NCBI GenBank assembly: GCA_028673005.1
Contig: CM054116.1
Location: forward strand, 132,347,547-132,411,546
Direction: 5' to 3'
Origin: Tanypteryx hageni
Taxonomy: Eukaryota > Arthropoda > Insecta > Odonata > Petaluridae
Length of the DNA stretch: 64,000 nucleotides
Made by a program: the position numbers and the translations under genes. The notes beneath the pieces are model-generated. The model was given only the letters and a program-made list of their open reading frames with translations. It did not search any database and was not told the DNA's origin. This document shows, one piece after another, positions 10,535 through 22,300 of the stretch (its first letter is position 1; the number at the start of each line of letters is the position of its first letter).

Positions 10535-13500
10535 CTAGTAGTTGGTGCTTGCATACTGCAAGCATTTCATCTCACATTAAAAGAACACTCATTTTTCAGA
10601 CAGAAATTTCAACATTACAAATGGTCTTTTAATTCTAAAGATTTCAAGATTTCATTTCTGGAGAGATTTCCGTTTTTCCCACATGTAAGAATAATAGCTT
10701 AAAACAATCTCCAAATGTCGCAATTTTAAAAATTTACACTTTCTTCATTATAAGGTTCTAATGTTACACATTTTAGCCAAATTTTAAAGTTGTAGCACTT
10801 CTAGAAATAAAATAATATTTTTCTAATTGTTTAAATTTAATTAATTTTTAACGGCCGCCGCAATACATATATGGTAAAATTGAAATGTTTATTTGTGCAA
10901 ATTTACTATACTGTAAATAATTTAAAAATTTCAGCTTCCTAGCTCATCCCGTAGTACCTAAACAGTTATCCAATTGTTTAAATTTTAAGAATTTTTAACT
11001 GCCAAACAAATTAAAATATCAAAATTTGTATAATCCCTGTTTCGTTTTTTAAAGATATCTACTTATAAAAAAAATTTCAACTCCGTGGCACATTCGGAAA
11101 TACATAAACCTTGAAAATTTTATTTAAACAATTGCGAATTTTTAGCGGCCGCATTGTTGCACTTTTTCAAGATTTTCGTTTTTTCTAGTCGGTTTTGCAC
11201 AAAATCCTACCTAAGAAAAAAATTTCGAATCGCTAGCACATCTGGAAGTGCCTAAACATTAGTATCCTCCTATCATTATATATCGACGACTCTTACAGAG
11301 GAGGATATAACATGCTAGTAGTTGGTGCTTGCATACTGCAAGCATTTCATCTCACCTTGAAAAAACATTCATTATTCAGAAAAACATTTCATCATTACAA
11401 ATACTCTTTTAATTCTAAATATTTCACCTCCGCAGCGATTTTCGTTTTTCCCACATGTAAAAACAATAGTATAAAAAAATCCCCAAATGTTGCAATTTTA
11501 AAAATTTTACACTTTCTTCATTATAAGGTTCTAATGCTACACATATTAGCATAAATTTAAAGCTGTAGCACTTCTAGAAATAAAATAATATTTTTCTAAT
11601 TGTTAAAATTTAAAAAATATATAACGGCCACCGAAATTCATATATTGTAAAATTGAAATGTCTATTTGTGCAAATTTACTACTCTGTAAATAATTTGAAA
11701 ATTTCAGCTTCCTAGCTCATACCGTAGTACCTACACAGTTATCTATTTGTTTAAATTTTAAGAATATTTAACTGCCAAACAAATTAAAATATCAAAATTT
11801 GTATAATCCCTGTTTCGTTTTTTAAAGATATCTACTTATAAAAAAAATTTCAACTCCGTGGCACATTCGGAAATACATAAACCTTGAAAATTTTATTTAA
11901 ACAATTGCGAATTTTTAGCGGCCGCATTGTTGCACTTTTTCAAGATTTTCGTTTTTTCTAGTCGGTTTTGCACAAAATCCTACCTAAGAAAAAAATTTCG
12001 AATCGCTAGCACATCTGGAAGTGCCTAAACATTAGTATCCTCCTATCATTATATATCGACGACTCTTACAGAGGAGGATATAACATGCTAGTAGTTGGTG
12101 CTTGCATACTGCAAGCATTTCATCTCACCTTGAAAAAACATTCATTATTCAGAAAAACATTTCATCATTACAAATACTCTTTTAATTCTAAATATTTCAC
12201 CTCCGCAGCGATTTTCGTTTTTCCCACATGTAAAAACAATAGTATAAAAAAATCCCCAAATGTTGCAATTTTAAAAATTTTACACTTTCTTCATTATAAG
12301 GTTCTAATGCTACACATATTAGCATAAATTTAAAGCTGTAGCACTTCTAGAAATAAAATAATATTTTTCTAATTGTTAAAATTTAAAAAATATATAACGG
12401 CCACCGAAATTCATATATTGTAAAATTGAAATGTCTATTTGTGCAAATTTACTACTCTGTAAATAATTTGAAAATTTCAGCTTCCTAGCTCATACCGTAG
12501 TACCTAAACAGCTATCTATTTGTTTAAATTTTAAGAATTTTTAACTGCCAAACAAATTAAAATATCAAATCTTGTATAATATCTGTTTCGTTTTTTAAGG
12601 ATATCTACTTATAAAAAAAATTTCAACTCCGTGGCACATTCGGAAATACATAAACCTTGAAAATTTTATTTAAACAATTGCGAATTTTTAGCGGCCGCAT
12701 TGTTGAACTTTTTCAAGATTTTCATTTTTTCTTGACGGTTTTGCACAAAATCCTAACTAAGAAAAAAATTTCGAATCTCCAGCACATCTGTAAGTGCCTG
12801 AACATTATTACCCTCCTGTTATATATCATCATTATATATCGACGACTCTTACAGAGGAGGAGGAGATAACATATAACATATAACAGGAGGATACTAATGT
12901 ATAAGCACTTCCAGATAAGTTGGAGATTCGAAGTTTTTTTCATAGGTAGAATTTTGTGCAAAACCTACTAGAAAAAGCGAAAATCTTTAAAAAGTGCAAC
13001 AATGCGGCCGCTAAAAATTCGCAATTGTTTAAACAAATTTTCAAGGTTTATATATTTCCGAATGTGCCACGGAGTTAAAAAATTTTCTATAGGTAGAATT
13101 CTTAAAAAAAGAAATAGGGATTATACAAATTTTGATATTTATATTTGTTTGGCAGTTAAAAATTCTTAAAATTTAAACAAATAGATAGCTGTTTAGTTAC
13201 TATGGGATGAGCTAGGAAGCTGAAATTTTCAAATTATTTACAGCATAGTAAATTTGCACAAAGAATATTTCAATTTTACCATATATGTAATGCGGCGGCC
13301 GTTAAAAATTATTTAAATTTAAACAATTACAAAAATATTATTTTATTTCTAGAAGTGCTACAACTTTAAAATTTGGCTAAAATGTGTAGCATTAGTGCCC
13401 CATAATGAAGATATTGTAAAATTTTTAAAATTGCAACATTTGGGGATTTTTTTATACTATTGTTTTTACATGTGGGAAAAACGAAAATCGCTGCGGAGGT

Positions 13501-14693
13501 GATATGTTTAAAATTAAAAGTGTATTTGTGATGATGAAATGTTTTTCTAAAAAATGAATGTTTTTTCAAGGTGAGATGAAATGTTTGCAGTATGCAAGCA
13601 CCAACTACTCGTATGTTATATCCTCCTCTGTAAGAGTCGTCGATATATAATGATATATAACAGGAGGATACTAATGTTTGGCACTTCCAGATGTACTGGA
13701 GATTCGAAATTTTTTCTTAGGTAGGATTTTGTGGAAAACCGACTAGAAAAAACGAAAATCTTGAAAAAGTGCAACAATGCGGCCGCTAAAAAATCGCAAT
13801 TGTTTAAACAAATTTTCAAGGTTCATGTATTTCCGAATGTGCCACGGAGTTGAAATTTTTTTTATAAATAGATATCCTTAAAAAAAGAAATAGGGATTAT
13901 ACAAATTTTGATATTTTAATTTGTTTGGCAGTTAAATATTCTTAAAATTTAAACAAATAGATAACTGTGTAGGTACTACGGTATGAGCTAGGAAGCTGAA
14001 ATTTTCAAATTATTTACAGAGTAGTAAATTTGCACAAATAGACATTTCAATTTTACAATATATGAATTTCGGTGGCCGTTATATATTTTTTAAATTTAAA
14101 CAATTAGAAAAATATTATTTTATTTCTAGAAGTGCTACAGCTTTAAATTTATGCTAATATGTGTAGCATTAGAACCTTATAATGAAGAAAGTGTAAAATT
14201 TTTAAAATTGCAACATTTGGGGATTGTTTTAAACTATTATATTTACATGTGGGAAAAACGAAAATCGCTGCGGAGGTGAAATATTTAGAATTAAAATAAT
14301 ATTTGTAATGATGAAATGTCTCTCTGAAAAATGAATTTTTTTTCAAGGTGAGATGAAATGCTTGCAGTATGCAAGCACCAACTACTAGTATGTTATATCC
14401 TCCTCCTCTGTAAGAGTCGTCGATAAATAATGATAACAGGTGGATACTAATGTTTAAGCATTTCCAGATAAGCTGGAGATTCGAAATTTTTTTCATAGGT
14501 AGAATTTTGTGCAAAACCGACTAGAAAAAGCGAAAATCTTTTAAAAGTGCAACATTACGGCCGCTAAAAATTCGCAATTGTTTAAACAAATTTTCATGGT
14601 TTATGTATTTCCGCATGTGCTACGGAGTTGAAATTTTTTTTATAAGTAGAATTCTTAAAAAAACGAAATAGGGATTATACAAATTTCGATATT
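10535..14693. repeat. palindromic array of ~775-bp monomers, three direct then about two and a third inverted
   Basis: Monomers begin with CTAGTAGTTGGTGCTTGCAT at 10535, 11315 and 12088 on the plus strand; the same end lies on the minus strand near 13610 and 14392. The array turns around near 12850 and is cut at 14693. Monomers 2 and 3 (11100-12430) look nearly identical, while monomer 1 and the inverted copies are more diverged. Each monomer has an inverted repeat ATCCTCCT...AGGAGGAT around TCGACGACTCTTACAG, a GCGGCCGC block and a 7-bp hairpin GCTTGCATACTGCAAGC. On the minus strand this hairpin lies eight bases before CTAG, which at 10535 and 14392 is followed by T. That is the layout of a Helitron 3' end, so the monomer is probably a non-autonomous Helitron-like element (inference). 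Confidence 0.8.
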
Positions 14694-15184
14694 TTAACAT
14701 AAGTCTCGCGTCCCGTGCTTTTGGCATTCGATACTCCCGCTTGCCGAATTTTTTTCTACTGCAAAATGTCCTCTTTCCTACAGGTTTTTACATCCCAATC
14801 TTCAGAAAGTAATTGTACACGGCTAATTTTTTTACGCGAGGGAATTACTTTTAATTAATTAATAATTATCGCTTAATTATATCTGGTAATTAAGATTAAG
14901 CATATTATTTTTGTAAGCCATTAGCAGCATTGTCATTTAAAAACAATAAAAAAATTGCCGGAGTAATTTCAACTTAAAAAGAATAATATTACCTTTATGA
15001 ATCACTGCGTCACTCATTAAGGAAACTCCTCCCGTAGTGGAGTGTGTTTAACAATAAGGCAATAACACATCAAACAGTCACTTGATTTAAACTCTCATAC
15101 GAGACCGTTTCATTGTGTCAAATACTGGAAAAATCTTCGGTACTTGTCCTGTGAGATAATTCCGTTCCTTCCTTCATAATTCGC

Positions 15185-15415
15185 ACATCATACAGAGGAA
15201 CCGAAAAGCTGTCACACATTCGGTGGAAACCTTTTTCTACTTGGGCCGAGATCCCAAAGATAGTTTTCGTTGCGAAAATTGAAGTCCCGGGTTTGATTCC
15301 GGGGACTATCCTTCCAATTTGATTTACATGGGAAATCTGAAAACCACCGAGCAGGGCAATTTTCTCTTGCACATTAAAATATCTTAGAATTGTAACATCG
15401 GAGCGGGATTTGTAC
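15185..15415 (+). repeat. tRNA-derived SINE-like repeat (unit A, upstream copy)
   Basis: An A-box-like block (TGGGCCGAGATCCCAAAG near 15240) and a B-box-like block (GGGTTTGATTCC near 15289) are followed by a conserved body with TTACATGGGAAATCTGAAA and AAAATATCTTAGAATTGTAA. The same body occurs inverted at about 24625-24835 and in units B and C. The tRNA-like head plus shared tail fits a SINE. It explains the long antisense open frames here. Confidence 0.55.
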
Positions 15416-16346
15416 CGTTCTCTGAGAGAAGGAATGGAAATTCTAATTTTTATCATAGAACGCTGCTTATCTATCGTATTTCTTCGAATTTCGCGTAAAT
15501 ACTGCCGTTTTTATCACTCATTACGAGAGTGTAGCCATATGAACAACTATTGATGGACTCGGATTCGGTATAGTCTAATAAATACAGGTATTGTTTCTGT
15601 CGAACGAAAATACGCGTGTTCAATTTAATAACCCGTTCGAATGTATTTGTCATATTTTATAACGCTCAATTATGAAATTTGAGAACACAAGGAGCAACAT
15701 GTCTGCGGTGATTTTAAAGCTATTAGAGCCAATATAAGTAGGTATTAAATAAATGATTAAATGGAAAGCTCGCATCGTTAGTTCTGTTTGGGTCGTCTTA
15801 TTATTATGTTATGCAGAGACATCCTTTTCCTTCCTGTTTGTTGTTGCCAACGAAAACAATCTTCGTGACAAATGAAGTAAACAAGATCTAATTGTAAGTA
15901 ATAAGTTTTATTTTCTATATCGCGCATACTGAACATATTAATTGAAAGGAAATGGATTATTCAGGACGAAGAAGTAAACTAAAATACGTGTAGTTTCGTT
16001 ACGTTTACCTACACTCAGCTTTTGTAAGTCAAAAGACATAAATAATTTACGACGAAGGAATGAGCGTGAGTGTAAAGATTAACGTACTTCATGTCAAGTG
16101 AGGTATGTATGAGTTAAATAATAATTTAATTTTCGATTGTTCTATCGCAAATTCTTTTTTTTTGCATCGCTTCTGATATGTCCTTTAGCAGTGCTTAGAA
16201 TTTAAATTTATCTTGTTTTCTAAATTGATTGTATCAAACAATGGAGGCTTATTGCTTGTGTCGTCTCTGTTGGCCGTTACCGTGGAAACCACCCGATTCA
16301 GAACTAGTTCATTCTTGTTGAAATACTAAAGAAGACCGTACGGAAA

Positions 16347-19300
16347 ATGAGCGGGAGAGGTAATTAACTTGTTTTTCACCAATATTATTGAAAATCTAGC
16401 ATATTTCAGAACTCGAAACGTAGCCTAGCTCAGTTGATTGGTGGAATTTTAATTAAATGCATGGTTACTTCTCATTGCAATTAACGATCGCTATTCTAGC
16501 CCTAATTTCATCGGTACATTTTGATCCTCTCGTTATCATGCTAGCAAGGTGCTTTACTTTACGATTTGAAACTGGTTCCGATGGATTTTTAACTTACGTT
16601 CAAGTTTTTCCCTTCTCGATATCCAAATCAACTTGGATTTTTTCTTATTCGTTTCCTAGGATCATTTTGCTTATTTGACCTTAGCTGTGTCCGTCCGTCA
16701 TTCGAAGCATTCGTCCTCGCTACAAAGACTAACTATTAATGCATACACAACCAGTAAATTACTCATATAATCCTATCTCCCACAACATCTTTCTTAGCTT
16801 GAAACCATCAAAGTAGGTTTACGGGTTAATACAAACTATAGTTTTAAGAAATTCTTTTCCTTTTGACAATCTTTGAATAGTTCAAATTGTAAAAGAAAGA
16901 GCAAAGCCGTCGACATACGTTAAATCCGAAATTCTTTTCTCATTTGTGTCGGCAGATTCTTATGATGACTTTGCCAACAATGTCGCCCTAGGGCTAACAA
17001 TTTTTTTATCCTGCCTGCTCCTGGCGTGCTGGATATGGGGGCTCATTAGGCGGTACTGCGTCGGGCGGCGAAGAAGATGGTCTGTTGAAGACGGCGTGCC
17101 CGACGTGGTGCATGATACCGCCAATTTGCCTGTAAGTATAATACGCGTATACTTGCGATTACATTCTTCTCTTATCTTATAAACCCTTCTAGTAGGTTAT
17201 TTTATGCTGTTATTAACAAAAATGTTTCTGCTCTGATCCGCCTTCGGATCCCAAAGTATCATTTATGTATTTATTTATATATATTGAGAAACTTCGTCAA
17301 CTTCACTTCATATCTACATAATTACGTCAACTCATCTTGTTGTTTTCTTTTTCAGAATGAAGAGACTCCACGAGGAATTCTCAAAAGACCTCAGGACCAG
17401 CAGCACGTGAGTGTTAATCACGATGTTCTGATTTTTCTGCATATACGTATTTACTCTGATGCATGAGTGGTGATGGTGCCAGTCATAGATGAAAATCTTT
17501 TTTTCTTTCAAAGTATTTAATGTATTAAATTATAGCTCACATCCCAAAACTTGTTAAGATTGATAAGATTGTTAGCATGTCAGCTGATACTACCAATAGG
17601 TACTAACATTGGTAGGGATTGCAATCCCGGAGGGATATTCTAATCCCGGGGTTACGAGATTGTGATTTTTTCAATCCCGGGATCGAGGAAAAGTGGTGGG
17701 AAATGAAAAACATACGATATTTTTAAACAACAATTTTGTATCATACGCAGACATGAAATCATCATATGCAGTTATTGAAGTAATGTCAAGTTTACACAAA
17801 ATTTAAGTAACGTCAATGAAAATAACTTTTTATCAGCAGGAAAAAATAAATTCAAACACGTATCTTTGGAGAAAATGTAAAGGAAATTTTAATAACTAAA
17901 GTAGCAATTGTTGCAGTATCTTAAATTAAACGGTACTATTAGATTAAGGTTCTCCTCACTTAAAAGCTATTCACAAATTTCTGAAATATGCCCTTAAAAA
18001 ACAAAGTGCATCTAATGTCGGGTCACTCATTCTTGATCTGTATTTATTGCACAGCATTCCTGCTGATGAAAAAGCCCTTTCTGATTTTACACTAGTAGGA
18101 TGAATAGCTAGCAACTGCTGGTAAAGAAACTGCAGCTTTTCTCATTTACGTCCACTTTCACGGAAATCCTTTAGCTCTGGTGCTATTGATAATGCTAGAT
18201 CATTTGAATGATAGCATGAGGAATATTTCTGGTGAGTAACTAAACATTGGGCAATGACGGAATCGAGTTCTTTCTATAACTTCTCTGAATATGATGCACC
18301 AGTCTCAAAACGTTCATATGCTGCCGTTCGCTTAGTGTGTAAGTCATCATTTATAAATCGGCTTCTTGATGCTAATGAAACTTGGTCTTCTTTCTTGTGC
18401 AGTGGTTCACATGTTTTACTAATATTACAATAACATGTACTCAGGTTTTCTGTAACAAACATTTTTATGTTCGCTAGTGATGGCACAGAAAATATATTAT
18501 CACGAGCCTGTGACCCGTACTGAAGATACCTCAATACCCCTGATAACTTAGTTCGTCTCTTCATTATTTGATTTTTCAAGGCATTTTTTTTTTCATAATA
18601 TGTCCTAACTCTGTATTCACATCATTCAGTTCCTTCATCATGAATTCCAACGCTGTCTCACGCGTCAAAAGATTTGCATCTCTTCTGCAAAGAGCTTCCA
18701 TAGTAATTTTCACTGGCTGCAGTGTTGCGAAAATAGAAGAAGCAAGTTAATGTTCACTCTCACTAAATGATATATCGGAATTCATATCAATTCATAATGC
18801 AGGTTTTAAGGAATATAAAACGTTCGATCATTTCAGCTAAACTGTTCCAGCGAGTTCTTATATCCATAACAAGTGATTTTTCCTCACCCTATTGTTCGAT
18901 TACATATTTCTGAAGGAATCTCTCGTTTTTTGCGAGTGATTTTCTGAAGAGAAGAACAGTTTTCCTTATTTTTTGAATCAATAACTCAATGTTTGTTTCT
19001 GATAGTTTGTACGCACCTCCGCCTTCAAACGAATCATCTTCGTCTGTTTCATCACCCGAGGACAAGGATTCATCACTTGATTCATATCCTTCCGATTCCG
19101 CTGATTCCATTTCTTCTTGATAATATTCATTCATCTTTAGGTTTGCCACACCCCAAAGGATATTTTTCCTTTTTTTTCGTTGTCCTTATTTTCCAAGAAT
19201 GATGACATATTATAAACTCAGATAAAAAGCAGTATTACTCAGTGAATTCTAACGACTTATATATTTTATTATACATCAAATACAATGTAATTGTTAGTGC

Positions 19301-22300
19301 CACCTGATAGCAAAAATGTCAATCCCGAAATCCCGGGATTAGCGTCTACATAATCCCGAGATTTCGGGATAGAAATTTTGGACAGGATCCCGGGACTGCA
19401 ATCCCTAAACATTGGAGGTGCAAAAAGTACAGGTTCGAAGAATCTTTTCCGGAAATTATCGGACAACTGTAGTAGAACATTTGTGGGGATCCGTTGCACG
19501 GAACACATTTACATTAAAACGGTCTGTGGAAGTTGGTATTGTGAAAATATTCTGATTTGTTCATATGGATACGGTACGAGTGGAGACACTGAAATCATTT
19601 TGTGATTTTAACGACGAATTTTGTCGCATACGAGCACAAGGTTTCTGAGACTTATGCTTACTCTTGAAAGAATAAATACTAAAAATGGTTCAACAGCTTA
19701 TTTTTTTATCAGTTGAAAATGCACCCGTTATTCTTCCGAAATTTGCCGAAGATCCTAAGTCAGAACTTTGGTTCTAGTTCTTACACAATGTTGGTTCCAT
19801 TTCCAAAATGGAGGGGAATCCGCGTGTGAATTTTTGCGCATGTATAAGAATTTGTAAGAGAAAGAAATCTAAGTAATTTCCGCCCAAAGTGAAAGAATTG
19901 GAGAGGAAAAGTGCTAACGATGGTACAGCCTTCCCTCGTTTGACGAACTTAATTCGTTCTACGAAAACTGTTCGTCAGGCGAAAACTCGTAAAACAAAGA
20001 TTATTTTCCCATTACATCCTATGTAAAAATTTTAATTGGTTCCGAAGGCCAAAATAAAAAACTATCCCACAGTTCACTTATAAACAACACCGAATGTTGG
20101 CAAATTGAGAAAAAACATCATTAATGTATTTAAATGACATTCTTAGTCATGTGATGTCTTACTCTATATATTAGCGGTATTATGCAATGATATCTAAGCA
20201 TATGTTAGCCTAAGATAGGTTTAATTCTTCGACCGCTCGCCTTTCTCCAATCTTTGAATAATATGCATTTACTTCCAGGGCTACACATAAAGCCCTTCTC
20301 TCTTTTTTCACTTTACCACTTTCAATAACTGAAAGGCCGGCACGGCCATGATTCACAAAAATATATCTTGATTTAAAAGATAAAAATGCACACCACTCAG
20401 CGAACCGTATTTCACAAAGAACGGCAACGCGCGTACTGAGACTGAGATGATAATTCTAATTCGGAACAGCGCATTTATTCGATATTTGAGAAAAAGGACG
20501 AACTCTTATAAGCGAAAATTTGTCGTTCGCAAATCGAATAAAAATAGGCATGAAATTGCTCAGTTCGTGTAAGCAAGAACTCGTAAAACGGTAGTTCGTA
20601 AAACAAGGGAAGGCTGCATTCATTGCATCCATCCATCAAGATGATCTAATCCAATTAAGTAAAGGACGCAAATTGGATGCACTCGAACAGCTAGAGATAA
20701 TTATTTGTAAACACTCGCCCCTCTTAAATGAATATCCTTTCCACAATCATTCTACTCTATTTAGCTTACCGAATATTTTTAATGCTTTGTATCAATAAAG
20801 GTGAAATACTCCTTTAGCCAAACAATTAGAGGGCTACAACACCCAATGCATTTCGCCCAAAAGATGGGCATCGTCAGGGGTAAACCTGTTTCAACAGTGA
20901 CTGGGAGCAACTGCCTGGTTTGAAACGGAAAGTATTAAGAAGACTACCGAGAAACAAGTGAAACGCGTAAAGATTTTTCGGCGTGTGTGTCGTTTAAATC
21001 TGCCTTTTTGTATAGGGTCCTGTTGAAATCTGTGTCCGTGTTCATAAGTGTATCGCGGTTTTTGTAAATGTGAAGGTTTTCTAACGAGTTTAGTGAGTTA
21101 TTGGCTGAAGTTATCAATGTTAAATCGTTTACGTGTATACTATGACCTGTTTCAAAGATGTGGTTGGCAACGCTTGATTTTTCAAAACGAGCATATGTTT
21201 GGGTTTGAAATTTTTAACTTGTAGCTTAATTTATTATCAATGATGGTTTTACATCCTTTAATGATGTCTTTAGTTTTTTGAATCATGGAAATTAATGGGT
21301 TCTTCTTGAGTTTAATGTAAGGTCCATAATTCAACATAATTTGGACGTTGTCAAAGTATTGTGTCTTATCCATGATCACTATTTTATGGCCCTTGTCAGC
21401 CTTAATGTAAAAACAATCTTTATCTCTGAGTAAATTCATGGTTTTGGAATAGTTTTTAGTATGAGACTTATTTAATTTGTTCAAGTTGTGTTGGATTTGT
21501 ATTGAACAAGCTTGTCGGATATAATTTTTGGAGGTTTCATCGAAAAATTCAATGGATTTTTCAATGTTTGTGATTAAATCATCTATAGGTTGTTTCCTTG
21601 GTGGGAAAGCAAATTTCAAACCCCTATCTAAAAGAGACAATTCATCCTGAGAAAAAGGTAGATTGGACAAGTTTTCAGTGAAATCAGATGTATGTGATGT
21701 AATACTGGGTTGATTTGTTTTTTTGTGTATGTTGTCAATAGTTTTATCCCCTTGTTTCTTAAGAAACTTTAATTTTTTATCTAAAGTTATGGATTTAATA
21801 TGAAACTTATGAGTGTTGGTCTCGTGCATTTTATGTTCAAAATTGTTCCATAATTCAAATTCAACAGGATGTAAATTTTTTGTAATTTTTAAGTAGTTCA
21901 TAGGCCGAAATTTCTAGAGAGCTCCTTTTAGCATATAGGTTCCTAATTTCTAATTGAAACCATTTGTTGATGGCTATTTGTTTTACTGTGGATGTGATAT
22001 GATCTTTTCTGTTTTGAAAAAATGTTCATAAAGTTGGGTATAACTTTGTGTTATCAAATTTTGTTATTTTGTTAACAAATTGCTGCTAAACTTGGATACG
22101 ATAATAATTTAAATAATAAATTAGTGAGAAAACATAACTTTAATAAAAACTTGTCCAATGCCACTTCCCTCAAATTAGACAACAAAAAAGAGGACAAATA
22201 TGTAAAATTGCCTTATTTTCCACCATTAAACAGAGGCTTGAACAAAATTTTTAAACATAAGAATTATTCCATAACATATACAAATCCTTATAATTTGAAA

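Noticed and set aside
11312..12327. Two identical 80-codon plus-strand open frames (start GTG/ATG-like at 11312 and 12085)
   Set aside because: They are two copies of the same repeat monomer; the sequence is AT-rich, without motifs, and the frame is broken in other monomers. The identity reflects recent amplification.
10950..14600. Repeated GCGGCCGC, CAATTG and GTTTAAAC sites that resemble a cloning polylinker
   Set aside because: They recur in every monomer, and degenerate forms occur in the old dispersed copies at 33630 and 56450, so they are natural repeat sequence, not vector.
10535..14693. CRISPR-like array
   Set aside because: Repeats are ~775 bp with no spacers, in a eukaryotic context with inverted halves.
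15240..15300. Possible functional tRNA gene (A- and B-box-like blocks)
   Set aside because: No cloverleaf or acceptor stem could be formed, and the block continues into a repeat body shared with other loci, so a SINE head is the better reading.
15118..15653. Minus-strand open frames conserved in three units (also 42654-43117 and 62903-63438)
   Set aside because: The downstream frame is antisense to a SINE-like repeat, the two frames do not join, and differences between A and B in the upstream frame are mostly amino-acid changing (three against one silent). No motif is recognised.
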